64,000 nt of DNA, taken from NCBI RefSeq assembly GCF_001952075.1, contig NZ_LXYU01000004.1, forward strand, positions 248,001 through 312,000, given 5' to 3'. Shown piece by piece: positions 1 through 8,942 of the stretch (its first letter is position 1; each line of letters starts with the position of its first letter). Source of the stretch: Ditibartonella apis (GTDB lineage Bacteria; Pseudomonadota; Alphaproteobacteria; Rhizobiales; Rhizobiaceae). Made by a program: the position numbers and the translations under genes. Below the pieces are notes generated by a model, which worked only from the letters and a program-made list of their open reading frames with translations, was not told the origin of the DNA and did no database searches.

Positions 1-1
1 G

Positions 2-1546
2 GAAGCTGAAATACAGTCACTTTATGGCACGAGAGCACAAAAACGCGGTTCTCTGATGGCTTCCGGCCCGATTACGCAGGAACTCGCAGGACGTGTTGCA
101 TTGGATTACAGTGGGCGCGATACGTTTATCAAATACACCAATCCGCAGTTTCTGGATTCGGATATGGATAACGATCCAAGAAATGTTAATGGTCGCGTAA
201 AACTGCTATGGCAACCTTCTGAATTACCGGGTTTTGAAGGAAAACTTACCTATTCCCATATGGATGTCAAACGTCCCGCTTTCGAAATTGCGTCTCACCC
301 CTATGATCAACTCCACGATACGCGTAATAGTACTGATAACATACAGACCAAGACCGATGCCGGCATACTCGACACGAAATATGATCTCGGAAATACGGTT
401 ATATTGTTTAACCAATTGCAATATTCAAATGGCACTTATGATTATAATTTTGGTCGTTCGTTTAATGGCACTGCCTCGAAAGATTACGACAATGTGTCGA
501 ATGAGTTCCGCGTCAATTTCGGCGACGAAACAACGACATTTAGCGGCCTTGGCGGTGTGTTTTATTCAAAAAGCAATTCAGAAAACCACATGTTGCATGA
601 TTTTGCATCGACCGATTTTACGGTTGATCAGGATAGTGTCGGTGTTTTCAGTGAATTGACCTATAGGTTTGCTGAAAAATGGGCTTTGACGGGTGGTTTG
701 CGTTATCAATATGACGGAATTCGGCATGACGGAGTCGCAAGCTACGTTCCCGGGGTCCGTCACATCTATGACGAGAGTTTTGATGCTGTTCTTCCGAAAG
801 TTTCTCTTTCTTACGATATTCGAGACGACATAACAGTTGGCGTCATGGCATCTCGCGGTTACCTTCCAGGTGGCACAGGTCTGAACTTTTCGGGCAAACG
901 CTACTACAATTTTGACGCTGAAAAGGCATGGAATTACGAAATCTTCTCCCGTATCACAGTGCTTGATAGCAAGCTTTCATTGACGCCGAATATTTTCTAC
1001 ACGCGTTACACAGATTCGCAGCGTTCTGTTACCGATTACATGAATGGCAAACAATTCGGTTCAATCATTGTTAATGCCGACGAAGCAAAAACCTATGGTG
1101 CAGAATTGGGAGCTGATTATCAGGTTCTGGATAATGTGTTATTGCGGGGTGGGTTAGGGCTTCTCCACACTGATACAAGTGAATTTGGTGACACACGCGG
1201 CAATGTGTTTAATGGGAAGAAATTTGCCAAAGCACCGGGTTATATGTTCAATGTCGGTGCCGATTGGGACATAATCGAGAATTTGAGGCTGAGCGGAGAT
1301 GTTCGCTATACGGACGATTATTACTCGACAGACGAAAATGATCCCGATTTACGGGTAGGGTCCTACGCTATCGCAAACATGCAGCTTTCTTATAAGCCCA
1401 ACGACCATATGGAAATATTCGGCTACGCGAAAAATTTGTTTGACGAACGTGTACCGACAGAAAAGAATCGTGATCGCATCGCTGGAATTCAAGCCTATAT
1501 GACAGAGCCGCGCGAATTCGGTGTAGGACTAAGGATGAAGTTCTAA
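2..1546 (+). CDS. TonB-dependent outer-membrane receptor, C-terminal part (5' end outside window)
   Basis: The reading frame is open from base 2, with no stop before the first in-frame ATG at 56, so the gene starts upstream of the window and the true start is not visible. What is seen is about 514 residues of alternating amphipathic strands rich in Tyr, Asn, Asp and Gly, ending in Phe (GVGLRMKF). This is the usual C-terminal signature of a TonB-dependent receptor beta-barrel recognised by the BAM complex. The plug domain and TonB box are missing, so the ligand (siderophore, heme or other) cannot be read. A motif near the end (YAKNLFDERVPTEKNRD) matches the conserved 'xxNLFD' strand of the family. 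A TetR-type regulator lies downstream on the same strand; a functional link is only a guess. Confidence 0.85.
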   Translation, partial: EAEIQSLYGTRAQKRGSLMASGPITQELAGRVALDYSGRDTFIKYTNPQFLDSDMDNDPRNVNGRVKLLWQPSELPGFEGKLTYSHMDVKRPAFEIASHPYDQLHDTRNSTDNIQTKTDAGILDTKYDLGNTVILFNQLQYSNGTYDYNFGRSFNGTASKDYDNVSNEFRVNFGDETTTFSGLGGVFYSKSNSENHMLHDFASTDFTVDQDSVGVFSELTYRFAEKWALTGGLRYQYDGIRHDGVASYVPGVRHIYDESFDAVLPKVSLSYDIRDDITVGVMASRGYLPGGTGLNFSGKRYYNFDAEKAWNYEIFSRITVLDSKLSLTPNIFYTRYTDSQRSVTDYMNGKQFGSIIVNADEAKTYGAELGADYQVLDNVLLRGGLGLLHTDTSEFGDTRGNVFNGKKFAKAPGYMFNVGADWDIIENLRLSGDVRYTDDYYSTDENDPDLRVGSYAIANMQLSYKPNDHMEIFGYAKNLFDERVPTEKNRDRIAGIQAYMTEPREFGVGLRMKF

Positions 1547-1585
1547 TCGGGTTGTGACAAAAGTCATGATCTAATCGATATGGAG

Positions 1586-1619
1586 AAAGCTATATAGCGC
1601 TGTGGCTATATGGCTTTTT
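1586..1619 (+). terminator. Rho-independent terminator of the TonB receptor gene
   Basis: The arms AAAGCTATATAGC (1586-1598) and GCTATATGGCTTT (1605-1617) pair over 13 positions, with one G-T wobble, around a 6-nt loop. A T-run follows, about 40 bases after the receptor stop codon. Confidence 0.7.
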
Positions 1620-1795
1620 CGCGTTTTTTGAAAAATTCTTGCAATTTGTGTTGCGAAGAAATTGATTCAATAGAATTCGTGAGATAACGAAGTCAGGCGG
1701 GGCTAGAAAACCGCGCTTCAAAAAACGGTATGAGTTAGTTGTTCCAAAAAATGCATAAAAGACAAAGGGAAAAAATTAACCGATAGAACATTTGA

Positions 1796-1978
1796 CGTTG
1801 TTTTAGCTGCTACAATCGTGGGCTGGAGCTTTACAACCAATTCCGCAACCAATCGGGTAAGCAATCTGAAGTGCTGAAGATTGCCGCCGCGCTAACCGAT
1901 AGAAACATTAACGGGATTTTGAAAAAAGAAATATGCGTTGATTGTGTCACTCAATTATTCGTGATAGATTTAAACTAG
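1796..1978 (+). pseudogene. Possible coding remnant between receptor and regulator
   Basis: A 60-codon open frame with no ATG start runs from a stop at 1793-1795 to a TAG at 1976-1978. Its middle part reads like ordinary protein (for example LYNQFRNQSGKQSEVLKIAA) and is locally richer in GC than the surrounding spacer, suggesting the 3' remnant of a lost gene. I do not recognise the family. It could equally be a chance open frame or untranslated leader of the downstream regulator. Confidence 0.2.
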
Positions 1979-2014
1979 ATATTATTGTTCAACCTTCGAA
2001 ACTTCTCTTCTCTA

Positions 2015-2635
2015 ATGACTGAACCAGCCAAAAAACTTTCACGGGGAAGACCTCCCACAATCAGTCGGGATAGAATAATAAAAGCGGCAATAGAAATAGG
2101 GCTTCCTAAAATCACATTCGTCGGCGTGGCCGAAAAATTGGGCGTAAGTCACATGGCGCTTTACAATCACGTTGACGGGTTGGAAGTGCTAAAGAAGTTG
2201 GTTGCAGAAACGATTTTTCTAGAATGGAAATTGCCTCAGTTTCAATCCGGCATTTCGTTACATGACTATCTGGTGAGCCTTGCATCATCAATGTGGAAGT
2301 TGGTCGAAACATACCAAGGGATTACGCCCTACCTTTTACGTCGGGATATGATTACGCCAGCGATTGAACAAAAAATTACCGAGCACCAGCATAAACTTGC
2401 AACTGCTTACCAGCTTCCATTTATTCAAGCGCATTGGCTGGCATTCACTATTTCCTACCATACGCTATCTATTGCCGACAGCGTTTTACCTGATAACAAA
2501 GATGAAGACGACTTGACCCGTTATCGTTCAAGCTTGGGAATCCCGAACATCGACGATGAATATGCAGTCGGATTACATGCACTCATTATTGGCAGTCTTT
2601 CCATTCTCGACCGGATATCCGAAAAGAGCAGGTGA
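2015..2635 (+). CDS. TetR-family transcriptional regulator
   Basis: A protein of about 206 residues with an N-terminal TetR DNA-binding domain. A basic arm (KKLSRGRPP) precedes a helical segment, and the helix-turn-helix reads VAEKLGVSHMALYNHVDG, the classic 'xxGVSxxxLYxHxxxK' pattern. The C-terminal two thirds is helical and variable, as expected for the ligand-binding and dimerisation domain, so the inducer cannot be read. I chose the ATG at 2015; a TTG at 1985 would add ten residues, and neither has a clear Shine-Dalgarno sequence. It follows the TonB receptor on the same strand after a terminator. TetR proteins often regulate an adjacent gene, but no exporter or enzyme is adjacent downstream, so the target is unknown. 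Confidence 0.85.
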   Translation: MTEPAKKLSRGRPPTISRDRIIKAAIEIGLPKITFVGVAEKLGVSHMALYNHVDGLEVLKKLVAETIFLEWKLPQFQSGISLHDYLVSLASSMWKLVETYQGITPYLLRRDMITPAIEQKITEHQHKLATAYQLPFIQAHWLAFTISYHTLSIADSVLPDNKDEDDLTRYRSSLGIPNIDDEYAVGLHALIIGSLSILDRISEKSR

Positions 2636-3231
2636 CAGAGTTAAGATTGCGCTATCAGTTTTTGCAACTTGCCAAAGCAGATTAAGCCAATTCAAAATTC
2701 ATGTTTATTAAAGCTGCGGCAGATTGAGGTTGTGTGCCAAAAATAACGTATTCGAGTTCTGATTTTCAATTAATCATCAGACTTAAGGATAAGTTGAAAA
2801 ATCGGTGCTTATGGCAGATACACAACAACCAGGCGGCGTTTCCCTACGACGCTTGTCATCAATAGGTTTAACGAATCCGTTTTTGATAATTTTCAGGATG
2901 TGTTGCGGCTCTTAGAAAATTGTATTTTTCGTTAGGTACATTTGTGGCGAGTGGGTAAGCAGCACCTGTTGTTTATAACTCTGGCATGTCGATATCCATA
3001 TAAGGAAGCGTATCATCATTAATTGCATAAGATATATTATGGAACTTTTTATTATTATGGCGAGGTTGAGCAGGCGATTTATGCTCTCACACCAAAATCG
3101 CAGTATATTGGCCAATGCCGCAATGTTGTGTATTGGTTTTCAATCAAACTGAAAAGCTCGCACTTTTGATAATCTCATTTTTAAAATCTGGCCTAACCTG
3201 CGACCTGATTCAGCAATAGCTTTATTGCACA
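2636..3231. other. AT-rich intergenic stretch, nothing convincing
   Basis: Nearly 600 bases follow the TetR gene without a convincing gene. A 67-codon frame on the minus strand (2912-3115) has atypical composition, no ribosome binding site and no recognisable domain. No tRNA, terminator or repeat was found. Confidence 0.5.
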
Positions 3232-3411
3232 ATGAAAATTGATTTTGCGTCGCAGTTTTCTAAAGTCGCCTACAATAATAGTTCGGACTCGGCCTATATA
3301 ACGTCGCTTCCGGTTGAAATTGAACCTGAATTGAATTGTTCATTGCATCTTCTGGTGGGCTTCGCGCAGAAAATCGAACAAGAGACAAACAGTCTTACCA
3401 ATAAACGATAA
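3232..3411 (+). CDS. Possible small protein of 59 residues, unknown function
   Basis: ATG at 3232 opens a 59-residue frame beginning MKIDFASQFSKVAYNN and ending in TNKR before TAA. Composition is unremarkable and there is no signal peptide or membrane segment. No clear Shine-Dalgarno is seen. A small hairpin (GCAATA, 4-nt loop, TATTGC at 3213-3228) ends three bases before the ATG, which could hide or expose the start. It may be a short gene, a gene remnant or chance; I do not recognise a family. Confidence 0.22.
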   Translation: MKIDFASQFSKVAYNNSSDSAYITSLPVEIEPELNCSLHLLVGFAQKIEQETNSLTNKR

Positions 3412-3626
3412 TTTCTAGCGTTCTCAAAAAAACAAGGATTAAGGTTCGAAGAACGGTTTCAAGTTATGTTCGTCTGTCAATTTTATTTGGATGGTGATTT
3501 ACTGAACATAAGTATTCCGACGTTGAAGAAATTATGTTGATGTTTCATTTTTGTTTCAAAACTCTAATACAAAAAGCTCCTGTCTCGACGAAAAACTCCA
3601 AGCTTCAAAAAACAATTTAGCTTGTG

Positions 3627-3641
3627 GAACAATAACGGAAC
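3627..3641 (-). promoter_or_regulatory. LexA box 1 upstream of lexA
   Basis: GAAC (3627-3630), seven bases, GAAC (3638-3641). On the minus strand this is GTTC-N7-GTTC, the direct-repeat LexA operator of alphaproteobacteria. It lies 56 bases before the lexA start codon, as expected for autorepression. Confidence 0.8.
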
Positions 3642-3652
3642 ATATAGTGTAC

Positions 3653-3667
3653 GTTCTGGTTTTGTTT
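3653..3667 (+). promoter_or_regulatory. LexA box 2 (imperfect) upstream of lexA
   Basis: GTTC (3653-3656), seven bases, GTTT (3664-3667): the same GTTC-N7-GTTC operator with one mismatch, opposite in orientation to box 1 and 11 bases away. A paired arrangement suggests cooperative or graded autorepression; this is inference. Confidence 0.55.
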
Positions 3668-3697
3668 TCATGTTGATTCGTATCACGGGAGAATTTT

Positions 3698-4417
3698 ATG
3701 CTAACCCGCAAGCAGTATGAATTGCTTCTTTTCATTCACAACCGGCTTAAAGAAACCGGTATTCCGCCTTCTTACGACGAGATGAAAGAAGCACTCGATC
3801 TTGCGTCAAAGTCCGGCATCCACAGGCTGATAACGGCTCTGGAAGAACGTGGCTTTATTCGTCGGCTTCCTAATCGTGCGCGGGCATTAGAAGTGCTGAA
3901 GCTTCCAGAAACAATGAATCCTTCTGCGAACACGGTGCGGAAATTTTCTCCTAATGTTATTGAAGGTTCCAAGAGCAGACCGATAAAAAATGTCATTCCC
4001 GTTGACTTGTCTAGTGGTGAAGCCGGTCAGGCTGCAAATGTAAATGTTCCGGTTATGGGCAGGATTGCAGCAGGCGTTCCTATTTCGGCGATTCAGAACC
4101 AGACAAATATGTTGTCCCTACCCTCGGATATGGTGGGAAGTGGTGAACATTACGCACTTGAGGTCAAAGGCGATTCAATGATTAATGCCGGCATTTTTGA
4201 CGGCGATACCGTCATCATCAAACGCGGTGACACTGCAAATCCCGGCGAAATTATCGTTGCACTTGTTGATGACGAGGAAGCAACGTTGAAACGTTATCGG
4301 CGCAAAGGCGCTTCTATTGCTCTCGAAGCCGCCAATCCGGCCTATGAAACAAGAATATTCGGCCCAAATCGGATAAAAATACAAGGAAAACTGGTCGGCT
4401 TGATCCGCCGCTATTAA
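3698..4417 (+). CDS. lexA: LexA repressor (SOS response)
   Basis: A 239-residue protein, the usual length for alphaproteobacterial LexA. The N-terminal winged helix domain (residues 1-65) starts [17 protein letters not shown]. The C-terminal S24 peptidase domain shows the Ala125-Gly126 self-cleavage site in GRIAAGVP, the nucleophile Ser160 in [10 protein letters not shown] and the general base Lys198 in EEATLKRY. When RecA filaments form on damaged DNA, LexA cleaves itself and SOS genes are released. The start has a good ribosome site (GGGAG) and follows two LexA boxes, so the gene should repress itself. It stands alone: rimO begins 308 bases later and has its own ribosome site. Confidence 0.97.
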   Translation: MLTRKQYELLLFIHNRLKETGIPPSYDEMKEALDLASKSGIHRLITALEERGFIRRLPNRARALEVLKLPETMNPSANTVRKFSPNVIEGSKSRPIKNVIPVDLSSGEAGQAANVNVPVMGRIAAGVPISAIQNQTNMLSLPSDMVGSGEHYALEVKGDSMINAGIFDGDTVIIKRGDTANPGEIIVALVDDEEATLKRYRRKGASIALEAANPAYETRIFGPNRIKIQGKLVGLIRRY

Positions 4418-4725
4418 ATTTAGCTGGCGACTGTTTTTCCTGATTTAGGTGCATCTAGTGAACAGAGTTCCCGAAACTGCATCGGGATGCTCATGGCAAT
4501 CTTTCGTTTCTAAAGCCAACTTGTTTTTCATTGATCCGGAATAAAACATAGATGTTTCAGGACTTTTATTATTAGATGATGAGAATAAAAGTGACATCAA
4601 AAATAATAATGATCGCGCCACTACAATGGTATGATTTTTTGCAAAACAGCCTTGTATTTTCATTAAAATAGATTAGGTCAACAGCCGAACGTTTTTCAAA
4701 AAATTGCATATCTGCAGGAAATAAT
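4418..4725. other. Intergenic spacer between lexA and rimO
   Basis: About 308 bases with no convincing gene and no clear terminator hairpin. A 31-codon frame at about 4576-4671 is too short and featureless to support. It presumably carries the rimO promoter, which I could not define. Confidence 0.4.
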
Positions 4726-6039
4726 ATGTCAGCCCCTCGTGTTAGTTTCGTATCTTTAGGTTGCCCCAAGGCGCTCGTTGATTCTGAACGCATCATTACA
4801 AAATTGCGTTCGGAAGGTTATGAAATCGCGCCCAAGCACGATGGTGCCGATCTTGTTATCGTGAATACATGCGCTTTTATTGATTCCGCACGGAATGAAT
4901 CGCTTGCCAATATCGGCGACGCGTTAAAGAAAAACGGCAAAGTCATTGTAACTGGTTGTCTTGGTGCAGAACCCGAAGTCGTAACAAAAACCTACCCCAA
5001 CGTTTTGGCTGTAACGGGGCCACAGGCTTATGAAAGCGTTATGGATGCTGTCCATAAAGTAGCGCCGCCGGTTCATGATCCCTTTGTTGATCTTGTTCCG
5101 CCACAAGGTATACGTTTGACGCCGCGGCATTATGCTTATTTGAAGATTTCAGAAGGCTGTTCAAACCACTGCAGTTTTTGCATCATCCCGCAATTGCGGG
5201 GAAATCTGGTCTCGCGTCCGGCTTCCGATGTCTTACGAGAAGCCGAAAGGTTGGTGAAAGCAGGGGTCAAAGAGCTTTTAGTAATATCTCAGGATACCAG
5301 TGCTTACGGACTTGATCTCAAATATAGTGAAAGTCAATGGAAAGACCATTCGGTGCGTGCCCGCTTTTATGATCTGGCAAAAGAATTGGGCGATATGGGC
5401 GTATGGGTGCGCATGCATTACGTATATCCCTACCCTCATGTAGACGACGTAATCGAGCTGATGGCTGAAGGAAAAATTCTGCCCTATCTGGATATTCCAT
5501 TTCAACATGCGTCTCCAACGGTACTCCGCAATATGAAGCGTCCGGCACATTTGGAGAAGATCAATCAACGCATTGAAAAATGGCGTTCTATCTGTCCGGA
5601 TATCGCTTTGCGATCAACATTCATTGTTGGATTTCCGGGTGAAACGGAAGACGATTTCCAAATGCTTCTTGATTGGATGAGCGAAGTCAAAATAGACCGG
5701 GCAGGATGTTTCAAATATGAACCCGTTAAAGGTGCGACCGCAAATGATATGGGGTTGGAAGTGGTTCCTGATGACGTTAAAGAAAGTCGTTGGAACCGTT
5801 TTATGGCACATCAAAAATCCATTTCCTCCAGACTTTTAAAGAAAAAAGTCGGTAAACGTCTGCAGGTGCTTGTCGATCAAGCCAATGGTCATACCGGCAT
5901 TGGACGCACAAGATACGATGCACCGGAGGTTGATGGCGTTGTGCATTTGTCCTCACGCAGACCAATTCGGGTTGGTGAGCTGGTTACTGTGAAGATTGAG
6001 CAATCGGATGATTACGACCTTTATGGCATAATCGTCTAA
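4726..6039 (+). CDS. rimO: Ribosomal protein S12 methylthiotransferase RimO
   Basis: This radical-SAM enzyme adds a methylthio group to the conserved aspartate of ribosomal protein S12. At 437 residues it has full family length. The N-terminal UPF0004 domain carries the three cluster cysteines Cys13 (SLGCPKA), Cys49 (VNTCAF) and Cys78 (VTGCLG). The radical-SAM cluster is Cys145-x3-Cys149-x2-Cys152 (CSNHCSFC), and a C-terminal TRAM-like domain ends in YDLYGIIV. The [12 protein letters not shown] start and the [18 protein letters not shown] segment are typical of RimO rather than MiaB. AGGA lies eight bases before the ATG. bpt follows 109 bases downstream on the same strand and may be co-transcribed. 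Confidence 0.95.
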   Translation: MSAPRVSFVSLGCPKALVDSERIITKLRSEGYEIAPKHDGADLVIVNTCAFIDSARNESLANIGDALKKNGKVIVTGCLGAEPEVVTKTYPNVLAVTGPQAYESVMDAVHKVAPPVHDPFVDLVPPQGIRLTPRHYAYLKISEGCSNHCSFCIIPQLRGNLVSRPASDVLREAERLVKAGVKELLVISQDTSAYGLDLKYSESQWKDHSVRARFYDLAKELGDMGVWVRMHYVYPYPHVDDVIELMAEGKILPYLDIPFQHASPTVLRNMKRPAHLEKINQRIEKWRSICPDIALRSTFIVGFPGETEDDFQMLLDWMSEVKIDRAGCFKYEPVKGATANDMGLEVVPDDVKESRWNRFMAHQKSISSRLLKKKVGKRLQVLVDQANGHTGIGRTRYDAPEVDGVVHLSSRRPIRVGELVTVKIEQSDDYDLYGIIV

Positions 6040-6148
6040 AGTATTAGTTGCAGTTTTACTATTGTACCCTTGAAGGTTTAGCTTCTGCGCTATAGTTGTA
6101 ATACTATGAGTTTTTTTGTTTCATGGTATTATTACAAATGCGCGAAAT

Positions 6149-6898
6149 ATGACAAACAGTAACGACGATGAACCGCAATTTTTTCTGACTGCTCCGGCTC
6201 CCTGCCCTTATCTTGCCGAGCGTTGGGAAAGAAAAGTGTTTACCTATCTTACTGGTCAATCTGCAAACAGCAAGAATAGTGTTTTGACACAATTAGGTTT
6301 TCGACGGTCCCAAAACATAGGTTATCGTCCTGTTTGCGACGGCTGTAACGCGTGTATATCGGTCCGCATTGTTGTTGACGATTTTACCCCCGACCGCACG
6401 ATGAAGCGTATCATCAAGAAAAATTCCGGCCTCTCTTGCGAAGTTTGTCCACCAAGAGTGACAAATGAACAATACGCACTTTTTAAACGATATCTGGATG
6501 CGCGTCATTCTGGTGCCGGAATGAGCGATATGAAATTTGATGATTATAAGACGATGGTGGAAGAAACAGTTGTCGACACATCCCTTGTCGAATATCGCAG
6601 AACACCATTGGACAAGAGTTCTTGCGAAGATAATAAATCACCTCTGATAGCGGCCGCGCTCACGGACAAAGTGGATGACGGTCTGTCAATGGTTTATTCA
6701 TTCTATTCCCCTGATGAAAGTCATGCCTCGCTTGGTGTTTTTATGATTTTGGATCACATCCGGCAGGCTCGCCAGTTGGGGCTCCCTTACGTCTATCTTG
6801 GTTATTGGGTTAAGGGGTGCAGAAAAATGAACTATAAATCGCGTTATAGCCCCCAAGAACATTTGACATCTCGCGGCTGGAAGTTAACAAAAGAGTAG
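6149..6898 (+). CDS. bpt: Aspartate/glutamate leucyltransferase (N-end rule)
   Basis: Transfers Leu from Leu-tRNA to N-terminal Asp or Glu of proteins, marking them for ClpS/ClpAP degradation. The protein is about 249 residues with the ATE family features: the N-terminal cysteine region (APCPYL near residue 18), GFRRSQNIGYRPVCDGCNAC, the RYLDARHSGAGM segment, and the C-terminal motif LPYVYLGYWVKGCRKMNYK. I chose ATG 6149 because the protein then begins MTNSNDDEPQFFLTAPAPC, as in relatives; a TTG at 6116 would add 11 residues that look untranslated. No strong Shine-Dalgarno is seen. It lies between rimO and the YrbL-like gene, all on the same strand. Confidence 0.93.
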   Translation: MTNSNDDEPQFFLTAPAPCPYLAERWERKVFTYLTGQSANSKNSVLTQLGFRRSQNIGYRPVCDGCNACISVRIVVDDFTPDRTMKRIIKKNSGLSCEVCPPRVTNEQYALFKRYLDARHSGAGMSDMKFDDYKTMVEETVVDTSLVEYRRTPLDKSSCEDNKSPLIAAALTDKVDDGLSMVYSFYSPDESHASLGVFMILDHIRQARQLGLPYVYLGYWVKGCRKMNYKSRYSPQEHLTSRGWKLTKE

Positions 6899-6930
6899 GA
6901 GCAAAAAGTTAATCCTGCGAGGAAATCCAT

Positions 6931-7554
6931 ATGCTGAACGAGATGATTGAACTGAAGGGGCGTGAACCGCAATTCAAGGGGAATGCACGTTTAGTCTTCA
7001 TTCATCCTGATAACCCTGATTTGTTGGTGAAGGTTCTTCGACCGGAATGGATAGACAAAACAAAGCAGGTACCGGAATGGAAAAAACGGTTCAAGCCTTT
7101 GGGCGCTAACTCTGTCAACATGCATGAATTGTTTGAAATTGTGCGCGTTAATCCCCATGCGGAAAGCATCCAACCGCATATGTTTACCGTCGTTGCTCTC
7201 CAGCAAACCGATCTTGGTTGGGGACTGGTTGTTAAAGCGGAAAAGGACAAGAACAACAACTACGCTAAACCGCTTGCAGCTTTTGCTAAAAATATGGACG
7301 AAATTCGCACAGCTTTAGATGAATTCGAGAATTGGGTGAAAGAAACCAATGTCGTTCTATATGACCTCAATCCTTGGAATTTGGTTCTTGCTTATCGCGG
7401 CGAAAAAGAAGAGGTCGTTATCATAGACGGTATATCGGAAAAATCGGCGTTAAAGGTCAGGACCTACTTTCCTTCGGTCAATAAGAAGAAAAATCTTAAA
7501 GTTTATGCGCGTTTTGAACGTTTTATGGATAGAATAAAAAACGGAAAAAACTGA
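6931..7554 (+). CDS. YrbL-like (PhoP-regulated YrbL family) kinase-fold protein
   Basis: A 207-residue cytoplasmic protein resembling the YrbL family named for the PhoP-regulated E. coli gene. The fold looks kinase-like: a Gly-containing strand and Lys34 (LLVKVLRP), a catalytic-loop-like Asp145-x4-Asn150 (LYDLNPWNLVL), and Asp166 in VVIIDGI where protein kinases have DFG. Whether it phosphorylates anything is not known to me. GAGGA lies eight bases before the ATG. It starts 32 bases after bpt and ends 40 bases before a preQ1 riboswitch, so it probably shares a transcript with its neighbours, but nothing in the sequence links its job to bpt or queuosine synthesis. Confidence 0.75.
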   Translation: MLNEMIELKGREPQFKGNARLVFIHPDNPDLLVKVLRPEWIDKTKQVPEWKKRFKPLGANSVNMHELFEIVRVNPHAESIQPHMFTVVALQQTDLGWGLVVKAEKDKNNNYAKPLAAFAKNMDEIRTALDEFENWVKETNVVLYDLNPWNLVLAYRGEKEEVVIIDGISEKSALKVRTYFPSVNKKKNLKVYARFERFMDRIKNGKN

Positions 7555-7594
7555 TGGGCTTTACAGTCATCAGCGCCTTTGGTAGCAAGGGCAT

Positions 7595-7630
7595 ACCGGT
7601 CGCAGCCCACCCGGTTTTTTAAAACAAGGG
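7595..7630 (+). promoter_or_regulatory. preQ1-I riboswitch controlling queC-queF
   Basis: Stem P1 is ACCGG (7595-7599) with CCGGT (7611-7615). The loop starts UCGCAG, as in the well-studied Thermoanaerobacter tengcongensis preQ1-I aptamer, and continues CCCAC. The A-rich tail ends AAAACAAGGG (7621-7630), also as in that aptamer. Loop C residues can pair with the tail G residues to form the pseudoknot. The tail is the queC ribosome binding site (AAGGG, five bases before ATG 7636), so preQ1 binding should block translation initiation. No T-run hairpin is present, which argues against transcription attenuation. Confidence 0.85.
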
Positions 7631-7635
7631 ATAAA

Positions 7636-8340
7636 ATGAAAACCTATCTTATCTGTTCAGGCGGACTGGATTCCGTCACACTTGCCTATCGCCTTGCCCA
7701 CGAACAAAGCCTCAAAGGAATAATCTCCTTTGATTATGGCCAGCGTCATAAAAAAGAGCTCGTTTTTGCTCAAAAATGTGCTTCAAAGCTTAGGGTCGAC
7801 TATTATCCGATTGATATATCCGCAATTGGAAAAAATCTTTCGGGGTCTTCACTTACCGATAATATTGCTGTTCCTGACGGCTATTATTCCGAAGACAACA
7901 TGAAATCGACCGTTGTTCCCAATCGAAATGCCGTCTTTTTATCGATAGCCTTCGCTATTGCCGCAGCAAAACATGGCGATAGCGTCGCTATTGCTGTGCA
8001 TGGCGGCGACCATTTTATTTACGCCGATTGCCGTGCAGATTTTATTGATACATTCAACAAGATGGAACAATTATCCTTGGAAGGACAATGTAAGCTTTTA
8101 ACGCCTTATCGTGATCAGGATAAATCGGAAATTGTAAAAGATGGTGTGAAATACAATGTTCCTTTTGGAGATACTTGGTCATGCTACAAAGGAGGCGAAC
8201 ACCATTGCGGCCGCTGCGGAACATGCGTTGAACGCCGGGAGGCTTTTGCAATAGCGGGTGTAGAGGACCCCACAATATACGACGACAATTCATTTTGGAT
8301 CGAGGCGGTCAACCGTAACAAAGGAAAAAAGCTCGGGTAG
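7636..8340 (+). CDS. queC: 7-cyano-7-deazaguanine synthase QueC
   Basis: Converts 7-carboxy-7-deazaguanine to preQ0 with ATP and ammonia in the queuosine tRNA pathway. The protein is 234 residues. The PP-loop is SGGLDS (residues 8-13), followed by [10 protein letters not shown] and [13 protein letters not shown]. The C-terminal zinc site comprises the cysteines in [21 protein letters not shown] chose ATG 7636, five bases after AAGGG. A GTG at 7579 in the same frame would add 19 residues translated from the riboswitch and is an artefact. queF follows 40 bases later, so the riboswitch probably governs both by translational coupling or shared mRNA. Confidence 0.96.
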   Translation: MKTYLICSGGLDSVTLAYRLAHEQSLKGIISFDYGQRHKKELVFAQKCASKLRVDYYPIDISAIGKNLSGSSLTDNIAVPDGYYSEDNMKSTVVPNRNAVFLSIAFAIAAAKHGDSVAIAVHGGDHFIYADCRADFIDTFNKMEQLSLEGQCKLLTPYRDQDKSEIVKDGVKYNVPFGDTWSCYKGGEHHCGRCGTCVERREAFAIAGVEDPTIYDDNSFWIEAVNRNKGKKLG

Positions 8341-8380
8341 CATTCCCTACAAAATCAACATTTTTTCAAGGTTCAATTCA

Positions 8381-8851
8381 ATGGCATCCGATCATTCAAT
8401 TTATGAAAATTTAAAGCAATTGGGAAAAAAGACTCCTTTTCCGGAATCCCCCGAGAAAGCGGTGCTTGAGCGTGTTCCTAACCCGCAGGCAGATGTAAAA
8501 TATTGTGTCCGCTTTACAGCGCCGGAGTTCACATCATTGTGCCCAATCACGAGCCAGCCGGATTTTGCTTATCTGATGATTGACTATGTGCCGGATAAAT
8601 GGCTGGTTGAGAGCAAGTCTCTTAAACTTTATCTGGGATCCTTCCGCAATCATGGCGCTTTTCACGAGGATTGTACGGTCACCATTGCACGTCGGCTTGT
8701 AGAACTTTTGTCACCTCATTGGTTGCGCATCGGTGGGTATTGGTATCCGCGAGGAGGTATCCCTATTGATGTCTTCTGGCAAACAGGAAAAATGCCTGAT
8801 GATGTATGGATTCCCGACCAGAATGTTTCCAATTATCGCGGACGCGGCTGA
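8381..8851 (+). CDS. queF: NADPH-dependent 7-cyano-7-deazaguanine reductase QueF
   Basis: Reduces preQ0 to preQ1, the molecule sensed by the riboswitch upstream, so the operon product feeds back on its own expression. At 156 residues it is the short, single-domain (YkvM-like) QueF type. It carries the catalytic Cys54 and Asp61 ([13 protein letters not shown]) and the family motif [20 protein letters not shown] around residues 77-96. It lies 40 bases after queC on the same strand and ends 91 bases before the convergent end of parC. queD and queE are not in this window. Confidence 0.96.
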   Translation: MASDHSIYENLKQLGKKTPFPESPEKAVLERVPNPQADVKYCVRFTAPEFTSLCPITSQPDFAYLMIDYVPDKWLVESKSLKLYLGSFRNHGAFHEDCTVTIARRLVELLSPHWLRIGGYWYPRGGIPIDVFWQTGKMPDDVWIPDQNVSNYRGRG

Positions 8852-8942
8852 TAAAACACTTTAAAAAATTTTTCTAACACACCGGAATATATCGTTTTTC
8901 TATCACTTCGTACCGGATCGGGCGCTTGGAATAATATCCGGA

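Noticed and set aside
2912-3115. 67-codon minus-strand frame in the TetR-lexA spacer
   Set aside because: Composition unlike neighbouring genes, no ribosome site.
7579-7635. N-terminal extension of queC
   Set aside because: Would be translated from the preQ1 riboswitch; the ribosome site AAGGG fits ATG 7636 instead.
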